A DNA stretch of 48,412 nucleotides from Leptothrix sp. (in: b-proteobacteria) (lineage in GTDB: Bacteria > Pseudomonadota > Gammaproteobacteria > Burkholderiales > Burkholderiaceae_C), in NCBI GenBank assembly GCA_013822265.1, contig PNKD01000017.1, positions 1 to 48,412 of the forward strand, in the 5' to 3' direction. Positions within the stretch are counted from its first letter, which is position 1. Each line of letters starts with the position of its first letter. A program made the translations under genes and the position numbers. This document shows positions 1 through 8,264 of this stretch, in pieces. The notes beneath the pieces were generated by a model. It saw only the letters and a program-made list of their open reading frames with translations. It did no database searches and was not told the origin of the DNA.

Positions 1-12
1 CTCTTCCGATCT
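1..12. other. Residual Illumina adapter sequence
   Basis: The first twelve bases, CTCTTCCGATCT, are identical to the 3' end of the standard Illumina TruSeq adapter. They sit exactly at the window edge and abut a coding region that continues in frame afterwards. The simplest reading is untrimmed adapter at a contig end, so these bases should not be treated as genome. Confidence 0.85.
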
Positions 13-323
13 CCCACCAGCAGCTTGATGCGCAGGAAGTGCGCCACCAGCTGACGCTGCAGCAGGCGGCTGGCCCACGAGCCCAGGCCCATCGCGAACA
101 GGTAGGTGCCGATGACGGTGGAGAACTGCAGCACCGAATCGCCGAGCAGGTAGCTGGCCAGCGCGCCGGCGGCGAGTTCGTAGACCAGGCCGCAGGCCGC
201 GACGACGAACACCGAGACCAGCAGCGCCAGCTCGGCGGGGCTGATGCGGGCGGTGCCGGCGCCCGCCGGGCCGGGATCGGCTGCGGGCTCGGCAGGGGGT
301 TGAGACGGGGCGATGGCGGGCAC
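13..323 (-). CDS. SpeE-like membrane protein (N-terminal part; cut by window edge)
   Basis: Only the N-terminal ~100 residues are present; the rest lies beyond the window. After a Pro/Ala-rich stretch of about 30 residues there are hydrophobic membrane segments with motifs such as ACGLVYELAAGAL, SYLLGDSVLQFS and GTYLFAMGLGSW. These are typical of the membrane domain that precedes the spermidine-synthase fold in integral-membrane polyamine aminopropyltransferase-like proteins. An in-frame TAG just upstream (335-333) leaves GTG at 323 as the natural start, although no good Shine-Dalgarno site precedes it; an internal ATG at 92 is the alternative. The catalytic domain is not visible, so enzymatic activity is inferred from the family only. 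Genes for DUF350, DUF4178 and SPFH proteins on the same strand nearby are frequent companions of such proteins. Confidence 0.6.
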
Positions 324-398
324 GGCGGGAGCCTAACGCAGCGACGCCGGGTCGCCGGTGCGACAGGCCGCCGCGCGGTGCTGGCGACAATGCGCGCC

Positions 399-1085
399 AT
401 GGGAACGCTCTATCTCGTGCGCCACGGCCAGGCCAGCTTCGGCGCCGCCGACTACGACCAGCTGAGCGCGCTGGGCACGCGCCAGTGCCGGGCGCTGGGC
501 CAGTGGTTCGCCGGCCGCGGCATCACCTTCGAGGGCGTGCTGCGCGGCACGCTGCGGCGGCACGAACAGTCGCTGGCGGCCATCGCTGCGGGCTTGGCCG
601 CCGACGCCGGGCCGGCCGCGCTGCCCGAGGCGCTCGTCTGGCCGGGGCTGAACGAATACGACCCCGAGGCGCTGATCCGTTGCGTGCACGCCGGCCCGCT
701 GGCCAGGCCCGACAGCCCCGAGGCCTACCGCGCCCACTTCCGTCTGCTGCGCCAGGCGCTGACACGCTGGATGGCGGGCCAGGCCACGCCCGAAGGCATG
801 CCGAGCTGGGCGCAGTTCGCCGCCGGCGTGGCCGCCGCGCTGGACCACGTGCGCCGCGCGCACCACGGCCCCGTGCTGCTGGTGAGCAGCGGCGGGCCCA
901 TCGCCACCGCCGTGCATCAGGTGCTGGGCACGCCGGCCGAGGCGGTGGTCGAGATGAACATGCGCATCCGCAACAGCGCGCTGACCGAGTTCGCCTTCAC
1001 GCCGAAGCGGCACATGCTGCTGAGCTTCAACCACCTGCCGCACCTGGACCACAGCGAGCGGCGAGGCTGGGAAACCTACGCCTGA
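399..1085 (+). CDS. Histidine phosphatase family protein (phosphoglycerate-mutase-like)
   Basis: A 228-residue protein opening with LYLVRHGQ. The RHG motif, with the phospho-accepting histidine at residue 9, defines the histidine phosphatase superfamily. A second catalytic histidine is expected near the C-terminal half, but the usual GH motif appears altered in the LLVSSGGPI stretch. The substrate cannot be told from sequence; members act on sugar phosphates, nucleotides or phosphoproteins. An alternative ATG lies three codons upstream at 390. The gene stands alone on the plus strand, facing the DUF350 gene, with adjoining stop codons (1083-1085 and 1086-1088). It therefore interrupts the otherwise minus-strand SPFH/DUF4178/DUF350/SpeE-like group. 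No frameshift is seen. Confidence 0.88.
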   Translation: MGTLYLVRHGQASFGAADYDQLSALGTRQCRALGQWFAGRGITFEGVLRGTLRRHEQSLAAIAAGLAADAGPAALPEALVWPGLNEYDPEALIRCVHAGPLARPDSPEAYRAHFRLLRQALTRWMAGQATPEGMPSWAQFAAGVAAALDHVRRAHHGPVLLVSSGGPIATAVHQVLGTPAEAVVEMNMRIRNSALTEFAFTPKRHMLLSFNHLPHLDHSERRGWETYA

Positions 1086-1307
1086 TCAGCCCACCGCCGC
1101 GGCCACGATCATGCCGATGGCGATGCACATCGCGCCCACCACGATGGCCAGCGCCATGTTCTTCTTCTCGATGATCTCGGCCCACAGGTCGTAGGGCGTG
1201 AGCTTGTCGACGATCACGAAGCACAGCCAGAACACGGCCACGCCGACCAGCGCGTAGAGCACCGAGCCGAAGAAGACGGCCGGCTTGAGCCATTCGATAC
1301 CCATCAT
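1086..1307 (-). CDS. DUF350 small membrane protein
   Basis: A 73-residue protein with two predicted transmembrane stretches, about residues 11-33 and 50-72, separated by a short charged segment (DKLTPYDLWAEIIEKKN). This is the size and layout of a single DUF350 unit, as in E. coli YjfL, which has two. The start is well supported: AAGGAG at 1320-1315 lies seven bases before ATG at 1307; a second ATG follows immediately. Molecular function is unknown. DUF350 genes are commonly found near PspA/SPFH, DUF4178 and polyamine-synthase-like genes, suggesting a part in envelope homeostasis. It lies downstream of the DUF4178 gene across a 200-bp spacer holding GC-rich palindromes, so co-transcription is uncertain. 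Confidence 0.85.
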   Translation of the reverse strand: MMGIEWLKPAVFFGSVLYALVGVAVFWLCFVIVDKLTPYDLWAEIIEKKNMALAIVVGAMCIAIGMIVAAAVG

Positions 1308-1397
1308 GTCAGTGCTCCTTGAGCGTTATTACCTGTGCAGAGTCCATTACCAAGCTTCCCGCCACGGAACCGGCTTCGCCGGGCCGTAGGCGGAGCG

Positions 1398-1454
1398 GCC
1401 CCCCCCCGGGGGGGGGCGCAGGCCGCGGCTCCCGGTCCGCCTGCGCGGACTGGG
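1398..1454. repeat. GC-rich palindromes: C9/G9 self-complementary run plus 10-bp hairpin
   Basis: Positions 1399-1407 are nine C and 1408-1416 nine G, extended by one flanking pair, giving a perfect 20-bp palindrome. About 15 bases on, CCCGGTCCGC (1431-1440) and GCGGACTGGG (1445-1454) form a ten-pair stem with one wobble pair and a CTGC loop. Both lie in the 203-bp spacer between the DUF4178 and DUF350 genes. There is no T-run, so this is not a classical terminator. The spacer otherwise shows only the DUF350 ribosome site. Confidence 0.75.
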
Positions 1455-1510
1455 ACGGCCAAGCAAGCAACCCCTCTGGCGTGGCGTGGAGCGCGGGCGA
1501 GCTTGGGGGC

Positions 1511-3088
1511 TCATTTATGTCCACCGCCGCCACTGGACCAGCCGCCGAAGCTGCCGCCGCCCGAGCGCACGCCGCTGCTGCCCGAGCCGCGGTTGCGCGC
1601 GCACTGCTGGTACTCGGCGCTGGCCTCGCCGAAGGTGGCTTTGACGTCGCTGCACTCGTCGCCGCCGCATTGCGACATCACGATGACGGCGAACATCACG
1701 ATCAGGAGGATGACCAGCGCCCGCGGCACGCCCGCGGCCTTGAAGCTGGTGGGCGCGACGTCGCGCTGCAGCCGCGGCGGCGCCAGCGCAAAGGCGGCCG
1801 CCACCACCGCGGCGGGCAGCGTCCGGCCGGCCGACCAGGTCACCTCGCCCGCCGTCTGCTCGCGCGACAGGCGCTTGTCGGCGCCGCCGCCGCTGCCCTC
1901 GTAGTCGGTGACCTGCGCGCGTTCGTCGCGCTGCACGCGCCAGTAGAACTCGCCCTGCACCCAGGTCACCTTGGCGGCGTAGGTCCAGCGCTGGCGGTAG
2001 TCCACGCCGTCCCAGCGCGCCGTCTCGCCGCGCACGGCGGGCGCGCCGGTGATGGGGCGCACCCAGCTCCAGCCGTCGTCGGTGTCGACGAGGAAGGCGA
2101 AGCCCGCCGTGGCGTTGTAGAGCAGGTACTCGCGCCAGAAGCTGGTCTCGTCCTCGCCGGGCTCGGGGATGTCGCAGCGCACGAGGTAGCCCACCACCTG
2201 CCACGGCAGCCGCGGCCCGCCCAACGCCAGCGGGCCGGCCTTGCCCAGCGGGATCTGCGGCTCGGCGCCATCGTGGTCGGCGTTGTTCTGCTGGTAGTGC
2301 GCCAGGTCGCCGCCCACGCCCTGGCTGATGTCGACCACGGCGGCGCAGTTCGTGCACACCAGGCTTTGCGTGGCGGCCAGCTTGGCCTCGAGCGCGGTGC
2401 CGCAGTTCGGGCACTCGACGCCGCGCGCGCCCAGCGTCTTTTCGCCGACCTCCCTCAGGCCCTGCAGCGCCAGCGCGGACAGCGCCACGCCGCGGCCCAC
2501 CGACCAGCCCGGGCGCTGGGGGTCGATGTCGTCGAGCGTGGCCACCTCGCCGGCGCTGTTGCGCAGGTCGACGACGGTGAACTCGCCTTGCAGCCGGGGC
2601 GGCGCCGGCAGTTCGCCCTGCGCGGCAATGAGCCTCGCGCGCACGACCGAGGCGACGTCCCAGGCGCGGCCGTCGGCCAGCACGCGCGTGCCGGCGCGCA
2701 GCCCGTCGGGCGCCGGCGCATCTGCCGGCCGCGGGGCGTCGAAGGCGATGACGTAGGCGCCGTTGTCTTCGCTCAGCCACGCGCTGCGGCCGTTGTCGAA
2801 GAGCGCGTGCCATTCGTTCCAGGTGCCCCCGCCATAGCCGTATTGCAGACGGCCGACCAGGGTGAAGGCCACGCCCTGGCGTTCGCCGCGCACGCCCAGC
2901 TGCAGCGGGCTGTGGTCGTCGAAGAGTTCGGCGCTGACGCCGATGCGGCGCAGCGCCTCGCCGTCGCGCACCAGCGTGCTGCGGCAGAAGCTGCACACCG
3001 CGCTGGCCGACGCGGCCGATGTGAACTCGACCGGCGCGCCGCAGTTCGGGCACGCCGCGCGGTAAGCCCGCTGCGGTGAGGTGGCCAA
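1511..3088 (-). CDS. DUF4178 zinc-ribbon membrane-anchored protein
   Basis: A 525-residue protein with two four-cysteine zinc ribbons: CPNC/CSFC at residues 13-35 and CPNC/CTNC at 226-248. Each is followed by a beta-rich segment of the DUF4178 type, with motifs such as WNEWHALF and FWREYLLY. One hydrophobic segment near residues 450-470 could anchor it in the membrane, and the tail is rich in Gly and Ser, ending GGGGHK. The function of DUF4178 is not established. It begins 26 bases after the SPFH gene stop on the same strand, so the two are very likely one transcript. That pairing suggests a scaffold or sensor working with the SPFH protein at the inner membrane. Family assignment is good; role is inference. 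Confidence 0.85.
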   Translation of the reverse strand: MATSPQRAYRAACPNCGAPVEFTSAASASAVCSFCRSTLVRDGEALRRIGVSAELFDDHSPLQLGVRGERQGVAFTLVGRLQYGYGGGTWNEWHALFDNGRSAWLSEDNGAYVIAFDAPRPADAPAPDGLRAGTRVLADGRAWDVASVVRARLIAAQGELPAPPRLQGEFTVVDLRNSAGEVATLDDIDPQRPGWSVGRGVALSALALQGLREVGEKTLGARGVECPNCGTALEAKLAATQSLVCTNCAAVVDISQGVGGDLAHYQQNNADHDGAEPQIPLGKAGPLALGGPRLPWQVVGYLVRCDIPEPGEDETSFWREYLLYNATAGFAFLVDTDDGWSWVRPITGAPAVRGETARWDGVDYRQRWTYAAKVTWVQGEFYWRVQRDERAQVTDYEGSGGGADKRLSREQTAGEVTWSAGRTLPAAVVAAAFALAPPRLQRDVAPTSFKAAGVPRALVILLIVMFAVIVMSQCGGDECSDVKATFGEASAEYQQCARNRGSGSSGVRSGGGSFGGWSSGGGGHK

Positions 3089-3114
3089 CTCAGGCCCGGC
3101 TCAGCGACACGGGC

Positions 3115-4179
3115 CTAGACGAGCTTCTTCAGCAGCTCGGCCTTCTTGGCCGCGAACTCGTCCTCGGTGAGGATGCCCTTGGCCTTCAGGTCGGCCAGCT
3201 TCTCCAGTGTCGCCATCACTTCGTCGGGTTTGATGCCCGCCGCGGCGGCAGCGCCGGCCGCCTGCGCCGCCGCCGCACCGCCGCCCTGCAGGCCCTGGCT
3301 GAGCTGCTGCGCCATCACCTGGCCCAGCGCGACACCGGCGCCCAGGCCCATCGCGTCGCCCACCACGCCGCCACCGCCGCCACCGCCGCCGGCCCCGGCG
3401 GCACCCTCGGCGAACTTGGGGATCGCCTGCGCCGTCTGGTACTGCATGAACTTGCCCATGTCGCCACCGACCATGCCCATGCCGATCTTCTGGTCGAGGA
3501 TCTTCTGCAGCTCTTCGGGCAGGCTGACGTTTTGCACCGTCACGCTGGCCAGCACGAGGCCGAGCTTGATGAACTCGGGCGCGGTGGCTTCCTGCAGCTG
3601 CTTGGCGAACTCGATCTGGTTGGCCGCCAGGTCGAGGAAGGGCACGCCGCTGCCCGCCACGGCGTCGCTGATGTGCTGCAGCATCAGCCCGCGCAGCTGG
3701 CCGTCGAGATCGTCGACGGTGTAGCGGTCGCGCGTGCCGCTGATGGCGGTGTGGAAGAGCTTGGGGTCGGCGATCGCGTAGGCGTAGTTGCCGAAGGCGC
3801 GCAGCCGCACGGCGCCGAAGTCCTTGTCGCGGATGGTCACGGGCTGCGTCGTGCCCCAGCGGCGGTCGAGCTGCTGGCGCGTGCTGAAGAAGTAGACGTC
3901 GCTCTTGAACGGGCTCTGGAACAGCTTGTCCCAGTTCTGCAGGTAGGTCAGCACCGGCAGCGTCTGCGTCGTCAGCTTGTGCATGCCGGGGCCGAAGACG
4001 TCGGCCACCTTGCCTTCGTTGACGAAGACGGCCATCTGGCTCTCGCGCACGGTGAGCGAGCCGCCGTACTGGATTTCGTTGCCGGCCATCGGGTAGCGCC
4101 AGGCCAGCGTGCCGTCGCCGGTCTCCGTCCACTCCAGGATGTCGATGAACTGTTTCTTGATGAAATCCATCAGCGCCAT
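3115..4179 (-). CDS. SPFH domain protein with C-terminal SHOCT domain
   Basis: A 354-residue protein. Residues about 20-225 form an SPFH/band-7-like domain of the 'virion core protein'/YdjI-related group. It starts MALMDFIKKQFIDILEW and contains VFGPGMHKLTT and WGTTQPVTIRDKDFG. A Gly/Ala-rich linker follows at about 260-315. The C-terminal ~35 residues (DEVMATLEKLADLKAKGILT, then an EDEF motif) are a SHOCT domain, a short oligomerisation helix pair. SPFH proteins form large membrane-associated assemblies. The start is clear: GGAGG at 4190-4186 precedes ATG at 4179. It is the first gene of the minus-strand run into DUF4178. The exact client or lipid domain it organises cannot be read from sequence. 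Confidence 0.88.
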   Translation of the reverse strand: MALMDFIKKQFIDILEWTETGDGTLAWRYPMAGNEIQYGGSLTVRESQMAVFVNEGKVADVFGPGMHKLTTQTLPVLTYLQNWDKLFQSPFKSDVYFFSTRQQLDRRWGTTQPVTIRDKDFGAVRLRAFGNYAYAIADPKLFHTAISGTRDRYTVDDLDGQLRGLMLQHISDAVAGSGVPFLDLAANQIEFAKQLQEATAPEFIKLGLVLASVTVQNVSLPEELQKILDQKIGMGMVGGDMGKFMQYQTAQAIPKFAEGAAGAGGGGGGGGVVGDAMGLGAGVALGQVMAQQLSQGLQGGGAAAAQAAGAAAAAGIKPDEVMATLEKLADLKAKGILTEDEFAAKKAELLKKLV

Positions 4180-4260
4180 GGCAAACCTCCTGGGGACGTG
4201 GTGCGGCGAATAATAAGCGGGGGTGCCGGCATGGGCACGCGGCCCGGGGACGAACGGCGA

Positions 4261-5466
4261 ATGACGACGACGGCTTGCGAGATGGCGGTGGTGGGCGCCG
4301 GCCCGGTAGGGCTGGCGCTGGCGCTGCACGCGGCGCAGGCGCTGCCGCAGGCGCGCATCACGGTGTTCGACGCGCGCCCGCCGGAGCGCGACGTCGCCGC
4401 CGACCCGCGCACGCTGGCGCTCAGCCTGGGCAGCGTGCAGTTCCTGCAGCGTCTGGGCGCCTGGGCGGGCACGGCGGCGCAGGCCATCACCGAGATCCAC
4501 GTCTCGCAGCAGCCGCCGAGCTGGGGCGACGCCGAGGTGCGCCTGGGCGCCGCCGAGTTCGGTGTGCCGCAACTCGGCGCGGTGCTCGGCTACGGTGCGC
4601 TGCTGGCGCCGCTGCAGGCCGCCTGGCTGGCGTGCGCGCAGCAGCAGCCGCAGCGGTTGCACACGCGCTTTGGCACGCCGGTGGCGGCGCTGAAGGCCGG
4701 CGGCGACGGCGTCGAGGTCGATGCCGGCATCGCCGAGCGTTTCGACCTCGCCGTGGTGGCCGAAGGCGGGGTCTTCGGCGAGAACACCTCCGGCGCGCAG
4801 GGGCCGGCCCTGGCGCGCCGCGCGCTGAACAGCGACTACGGCCAGACCGCCTGGGTCGGCACGGCGACGCTGCAGGGCGCCACGCCCGGCATGGCGTTCG
4901 AGCGTTTCACGCGCCACGGCCCGGCGGCGCTGCTGCCGCTGCCGCCGCAGCCCGACGGCCGCGCCCGCGCCGCGCTGGTGTGGTGCGTAGCCGCTGCCGC
5001 CGACCCGGTGCGCGAGCTGAGCCCGGCGCAGCGGCTGGCAGTGCTGAACACTCTCTTCCCGGCCGCGGCCGGCCGGCTCGTCGGGCTCTCGCCGCTGAAG
5101 GACTTTGCGCTCGGGCTCAAGGCCGAACGCACGCTGGTCAGCGGGCGCATCGTGCGCATCGGCAACGCCGCGCAGACCCTGCACCCCGTCGCCGGCCAGG
5201 GCCTGAACCTGGGCCTGCGCGATGCCCACGAACTGGTGGCCGCCCTGCGCCGCGCAACCGACCTCGACAGCGCGCTGCGGCGCGTGGAGCGGGCGCGCGC
5301 GCCCGACCGCTGGAGCGTGATAGTCGCCACCGACTTCCTGGCCCGCAGCTTCACCTGGCAACTGCCCGGCGCCGCCACGGCGCGCGGCCTGGGCCTGGCG
5401 GCGCTGCAGGCGCTGCCGCCGGTGAAGGGCTGGCTGGCGCGCCGGATGATGTTCGGGGGGCGTTGA
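4261..5466 (+). CDS. UbiH/UbiF/VisC/COQ6-family FAD monooxygenase
   Basis: A 401-residue flavoprotein. It has an N-terminal Rossmann motif VVGAGPVGLAL (residues 9-19), a mid-protein FVEDG-like region, and the family C-terminal FAD motif GNAAQTLHPVAGQGLNLGLR with following DAHEL. In most members the first motif reads GNAAH; glutamine replaces the histidine here, which is known in related bacteria. The family hydroxylates the ubiquinone ring (UbiH, UbiF, UbiI), and which position this enzyme acts on cannot be decided. ATG at 4261 gives the usual family length; an upstream in-frame ATG at about 4230 is less likely. It is divergent from the SPFH gene with 81 bases between the starts and ends facing cheW. 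Confidence 0.88.
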   Translation: MTTTACEMAVVGAGPVGLALALHAAQALPQARITVFDARPPERDVAADPRTLALSLGSVQFLQRLGAWAGTAAQAITEIHVSQQPPSWGDAEVRLGAAEFGVPQLGAVLGYGALLAPLQAAWLACAQQQPQRLHTRFGTPVAALKAGGDGVEVDAGIAERFDLAVVAEGGVFGENTSGAQGPALARRALNSDYGQTAWVGTATLQGATPGMAFERFTRHGPAALLPLPPQPDGRARAALVWCVAAAADPVRELSPAQRLAVLNTLFPAAAGRLVGLSPLKDFALGLKAERTLVSGRIVRIGNAAQTLHPVAGQGLNLGLRDAHELVAALRRATDLDSALRRVERARAPDRWSVIVATDFLARSFTWQLPGAATARGLGLAALQALPPVKGWLARRMMFGGR

Positions 5467-5505
5467 CAGGGGGCATCGGCGCCGGGTCCACGGCTCGACG
5501 GGCGC

Positions 5506-6057
5506 TCAGTGCCGCGCTGCGCCCACCAGCCCCATGTCGGCGCTGCTCATCAAGTCTTCGATGTCGGTCAGTATCAGCCTGCGCTCGACGTCACCACTCT
5601 TGACGCAGCCCATGCCCATGATGGGGCAGGCAGCCACCGATCCGGCCGTCTCGGGCGCAGCCTTGATGCTGTCGGCGCTCAGCGCCAGTACGTCGGACAC
5701 CGAGTCGACCACCGCACCAACCACGCGGCCGCGCACGGCACGCACGATCACCACGGTGAAGTCGGTGTACGCCGCCGACTCGCAGGTCAGCTTCAGACGC
5801 AGGTCAACGATGGGCACGATGACACCACGCAGGTTGATCACGCCCTTGATGAAGTGCGGCGCGTTCGCAATGCGCGTGGGCGCCTCGTAACTGCGGATTG
5901 CCCGCACCTGCAGGATGTCGATGCCGTATTCCTCGCCTCCGAGACGGAAGCTGAGGAACTGGCCGGGCATGGCAGTCACCCCACGCGTGGCCGGCATTGC
6001 GGGCGTCGTGGCTGCGACAGGCGCCACGATGTTTCGCTCTTCGACGACCACGGTCAC
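5506..6057 (-). CDS. cheW: Chemotaxis adaptor protein CheW
   Basis: A 183-residue CheW, slightly longer than E. coli CheW because of about 25 extra N-terminal residues. The core reads QFLSFRLGGEEYGIDI, RIANAPHFIKGVINLRGVIV and PIVDLRLKL, the classic signature. CheW bridges chemoreceptors and the CheA kinase. The start is set at GTG 6057 because a GAGGA site lies about eight bases upstream and because the longer frame would run into the receptor gene; an internal ATG is possible. It lies 46 bases after the receptor gene on the same strand, so the pair is probably co-transcribed. No CheA, CheR or CheB is in the window; the pair probably plugs into a pathway encoded elsewhere. Confidence 0.92.
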   Translation of the reverse strand: MTVVVEERNIVAPVAATTPAMPATRGVTAMPGQFLSFRLGGEEYGIDILQVRAIRSYEAPTRIANAPHFIKGVINLRGVIVPIVDLRLKLTCESAAYTDFTVVIVRAVRGRVVGAVVDSVSDVLALSADSIKAAPETAGSVAACPIMGMGCVKSGDVERRLILTDIEDLMSSADMGLVGAARH

Positions 6058-6103
6058 TTGGGGATCCTCGGGCTGGGGACGGGTCGGGTGCCGCGAACCG
6101 CAC

Positions 6104-7861
6104 TCAGAACGAGGACCAGCCGTCGGTACCCGTCTTGGCGGGTGTGCTGTCGCGCCCGCTCGATGCCGAGCCCCGCGCGGGTTTGGCAGCAGGGTCGGCC
6201 TTGAAGGCCGGGCGAATGACGTTCTTGGCCCGGGCCGGGCTGCGACGATCTCCGCGAGACGCCTCCGCCGCGGGCGCCACCGGGCGGGCCGCTGGCACAC
6301 GGGCCCCCAGGCCCGACAGCTTGAACACCGCCACAGCCTCCACCAGATGCTGCGCCTGTGCCTTCAGACTCTCTGCCGCCGCGGCGCTCTCTTCGACCAG
6401 CGCCGCGTTCTGCTGCGTGGCCTGGTCCATCTGCCCCACCGCCTCGCCAACCTGCGACACACCGGTACTCTGTTCCACGCTGGCGGAGCTGATCTCGCCC
6501 ATGATGGTGGTCACGCGATTGATGCTGCTGACCACTTCGGCCATCGTCGCGCCGGCCTTGTCCACGAGAACGGAGCCCTGCTCGACACGCTCGACGCCGG
6601 CGGAGATCAATGACTTGATCTCCTTGGCCGCTTCGGCCGAGCGGCCGGCGAGGCTGCGCACCTCGGAGGCCACGACCGCAAAGCCGCGCCCCTGCTCACC
6701 CGCACGCGCGGCTTCGACAGCCGCGTTCAGTGCGAGGATGTTCGTCTGAAAGGCGATGCCATCGATGACGCTGATGATGTCGGCGATCCTCTTCGAACTG
6801 TCGTTGATGCCCTTCATCGTTTCGACCACCTGGCTTACGACGTCGCCTCCCTGCCCCGCCACGGTGGACGCCCTGTTCGCCAGTTGATTGGCCTCGCGGG
6901 CGTTCTCAGCGTTCTGCTTGACCGTCGCGCCGAGTTGTTCCATCGACGCTGCAGTTTCCTCCAGGGCGCTTGCCGTCTGCTCGGTGCGCGCGCTCAGGTC
7001 GTTGTTGCCCGCGGCAATCTCGCTGCTGGCCAGATGCACGCCTTGCGTCTGCAGGCTGACGTCGTCCACCAGCGAGCGCAGGTTCAGCGCCGACTGGTTC
7101 ACCGCGCGCAACAACATGCCGATCTCGTCGACGCGGTTCAGCGTCACGTTTCGTTCGGGGCTGCCGGACGCCGCAGCTTGCGCCACGCGCAGGACGGTCT
7201 CCAGCGGTGACGCAACTTGCGCGCGCAGCCAGAGGCAGTTGACCAGAGCCGCCGTCGCGGCAGCCCCGCCAACGATGCCCAGCGCGCCCCCCGACAGGCC
7301 CGCCAATGCGCTGACACCCACGACGATGCCGACGCTGGCCAGGCTGCCTGCGCCGATACGCCAGCCCACGGAAGCCGTCTGCAGCACCGACGCCCAGCGC
7401 ATCATGCCGGTGCGGATGAGAATGCCCTTGTAGATCGCCCGATCCTGGGCCCGTCCCTCGCGAATCTCTCGGTAGAGGTTTTCGGCGGCCTGTACCTCGT
7501 CGCGCGTCGGCTTGGTGCGCACCGACATGTAGCCCACGAGCTGATTGTTTCGACGTACCGGCGCCGCGTTGGCGCGCACCCAGTAGTGATCGCCGTTCTT
7601 GCGCCGGTTCTTGACCAGGGCCGACCACGACTGACCCTCCTTCAGCGTCTGCCACATGTCGGCGAAGGCCTCTTTGGGCATGTCGGGGTGCCGCACCATG
7701 TTGTGAGGCTGACCGATGATCTCGGCACGCTCGAACCCGCTGACGGCGATGAAGGCCGCGTTGGCGTAGGTGATGTGGCTCTGCGTGTCGGTGAGCGACA
7801 TCAGGGTCGCATCGTCAGCGTAGTCGTACTCGTGTTGCGAGACCGGTTGGTTGTTGCGCAT
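6104..7861 (-). CDS. Aer-like methyl-accepting chemotaxis protein with N-terminal PAS domain
   Basis: A 585-residue receptor. Residues about 10-120 are a PAS domain of the Aer type ([42 protein letters not shown]), which usually binds FAD and reads redox or oxygen state. A hydrophobic region at about 165-215 is the membrane anchor, with no large periplasmic domain. Then come a HAMP-like stretch and the signalling hairpin, whose tip holds [20 protein letters not shown]. The protein ends GWSSF, a plausible W-x-x-F pentapeptide for CheR/CheB docking. ATG at 7861 has AAGGAG eight bases upstream. Its cheW follows at once. The likely role is aerotaxis or energy taxis; PAS cofactor binding is inferred, not seen. 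Confidence 0.92.
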   Translation of the reverse strand: MRNNQPVSQHEYDYADDATLMSLTDTQSHITYANAAFIAVSGFERAEIIGQPHNMVRHPDMPKEAFADMWQTLKEGQSWSALVKNRRKNGDHYWVRANAAPVRRNNQLVGYMSVRTKPTRDEVQAAENLYREIREGRAQDRAIYKGILIRTGMMRWASVLQTASVGWRIGAGSLASVGIVVGVSALAGLSGGALGIVGGAAATAALVNCLWLRAQVASPLETVLRVAQAAASGSPERNVTLNRVDEIGMLLRAVNQSALNLRSLVDDVSLQTQGVHLASSEIAAGNNDLSARTEQTASALEETAASMEQLGATVKQNAENAREANQLANRASTVAGQGGDVVSQVVETMKGINDSSKRIADIISVIDGIAFQTNILALNAAVEAARAGEQGRGFAVVASEVRSLAGRSAEAAKEIKSLISAGVERVEQGSVLVDKAGATMAEVVSSINRVTTIMGEISSASVEQSTGVSQVGEAVGQMDQATQQNAALVEESAAAAESLKAQAQHLVEAVAVFKLSGLGARVPAARPVAPAAEASRGDRRSPARAKNVIRPAFKADPAAKPARGSASSGRDSTPAKTGTDGWSSF

Positions 7862-7891
7862 GCCTTGCTCCTTCTCTTTCGCGGGCCAGCG

Positions 7892-7917
7892 ATAGGACCG
7901 GCATCGACCGGTCCTAT
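7892..7917 (-). promoter_or_regulatory. 10-bp perfect inverted repeat in receptor leader
   Basis: ATAGGACCGG (7892-7901) and CCGGTCCTAT (7908-7917) are perfectly complementary around a six-base spacer, CATCGA. The element lies 31-56 bases upstream of the receptor start codon, just before the ribosome-binding site. It could be a leader hairpin or a dimeric repressor operator; sequence alone does not decide. Confidence 0.6.
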
Positions 7918-8205
7918 GGGTTCTTTCCGAACGATGTCGTGAACATCGGCCAGTCACCGGTGGAAATCGCCCCCCGTCGGTGGGCACTTCTCACGTGATT
8001 GGGGACCTTGGAGTGCGTTTTGGCGTCAGGGCGGCCGTTGGCCAGGGGCCGCGCTTCGCCGCGACCCGCTCCATGCCGCCGCCCCCAGGCCTGCTGAACC
8101 CCGCACGGTCATCTGCCGCCGCCTTCACCACGGCTGAGACGCGGGGCCGGACTCGATTGACCGAGACCGGTCGATGGGCCGCCGCCCGGGTGGGTCCGCC
8201 CGTCA

Positions 8206-8227
8206 GCCTGCCCGTGAACGGGCTGGC
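8206..8227 (-). terminator. Possible hairpin terminator after the lipoprotein gene
   Basis: GCC-T-GCCCGT, a GA loop, ACGGGC-T-GGC: nine pairs with one T-T mismatch, 38-59 bases past the stop codon of the minus-strand lipoprotein gene. There is no U-tract, so an intrinsic terminator is only a guess. Confidence 0.3.
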
Positions 8228-8264
8228 CGGGCCCTCAGGATCGCCGCGTCAAGCCCACCGCGGT

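Larger units (their letters stand above)
7862..8264. other. 403-bp spacer upstream of the aerotaxis receptor gene
   Basis: No convincing coding sequence. Reading toward the receptor (minus strand) there is a GCCGATGT box at 7950-7943 that matches the first six bases of the sigma-28 -10 consensus. However, the position fifteen bases upstream does not read TAAA. The box lies inside a small inverted repeat, CGATGT (7932-7937) and ACATCG (7943-7948). A strong hairpin at 7892-7917 lies between it and the start codon. At the other end, GCCCGT/ACGGGC at 8210-8223 forms a tight hairpin after the lipoprotein gene. Confidence 0.5.

Noticed and set aside
1319-3079. Long plus-strand frame antisense to the DUF4178 gene
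   Set aside because: Low-complexity Arg/Ala/His-rich product with no domain or ribosome site; a shadow of the DUF4178 gene.
5509-6613. Plus-strand frames antisense to cheW and the receptor
   Set aside because: Shadows of strongly conserved chemotaxis genes.
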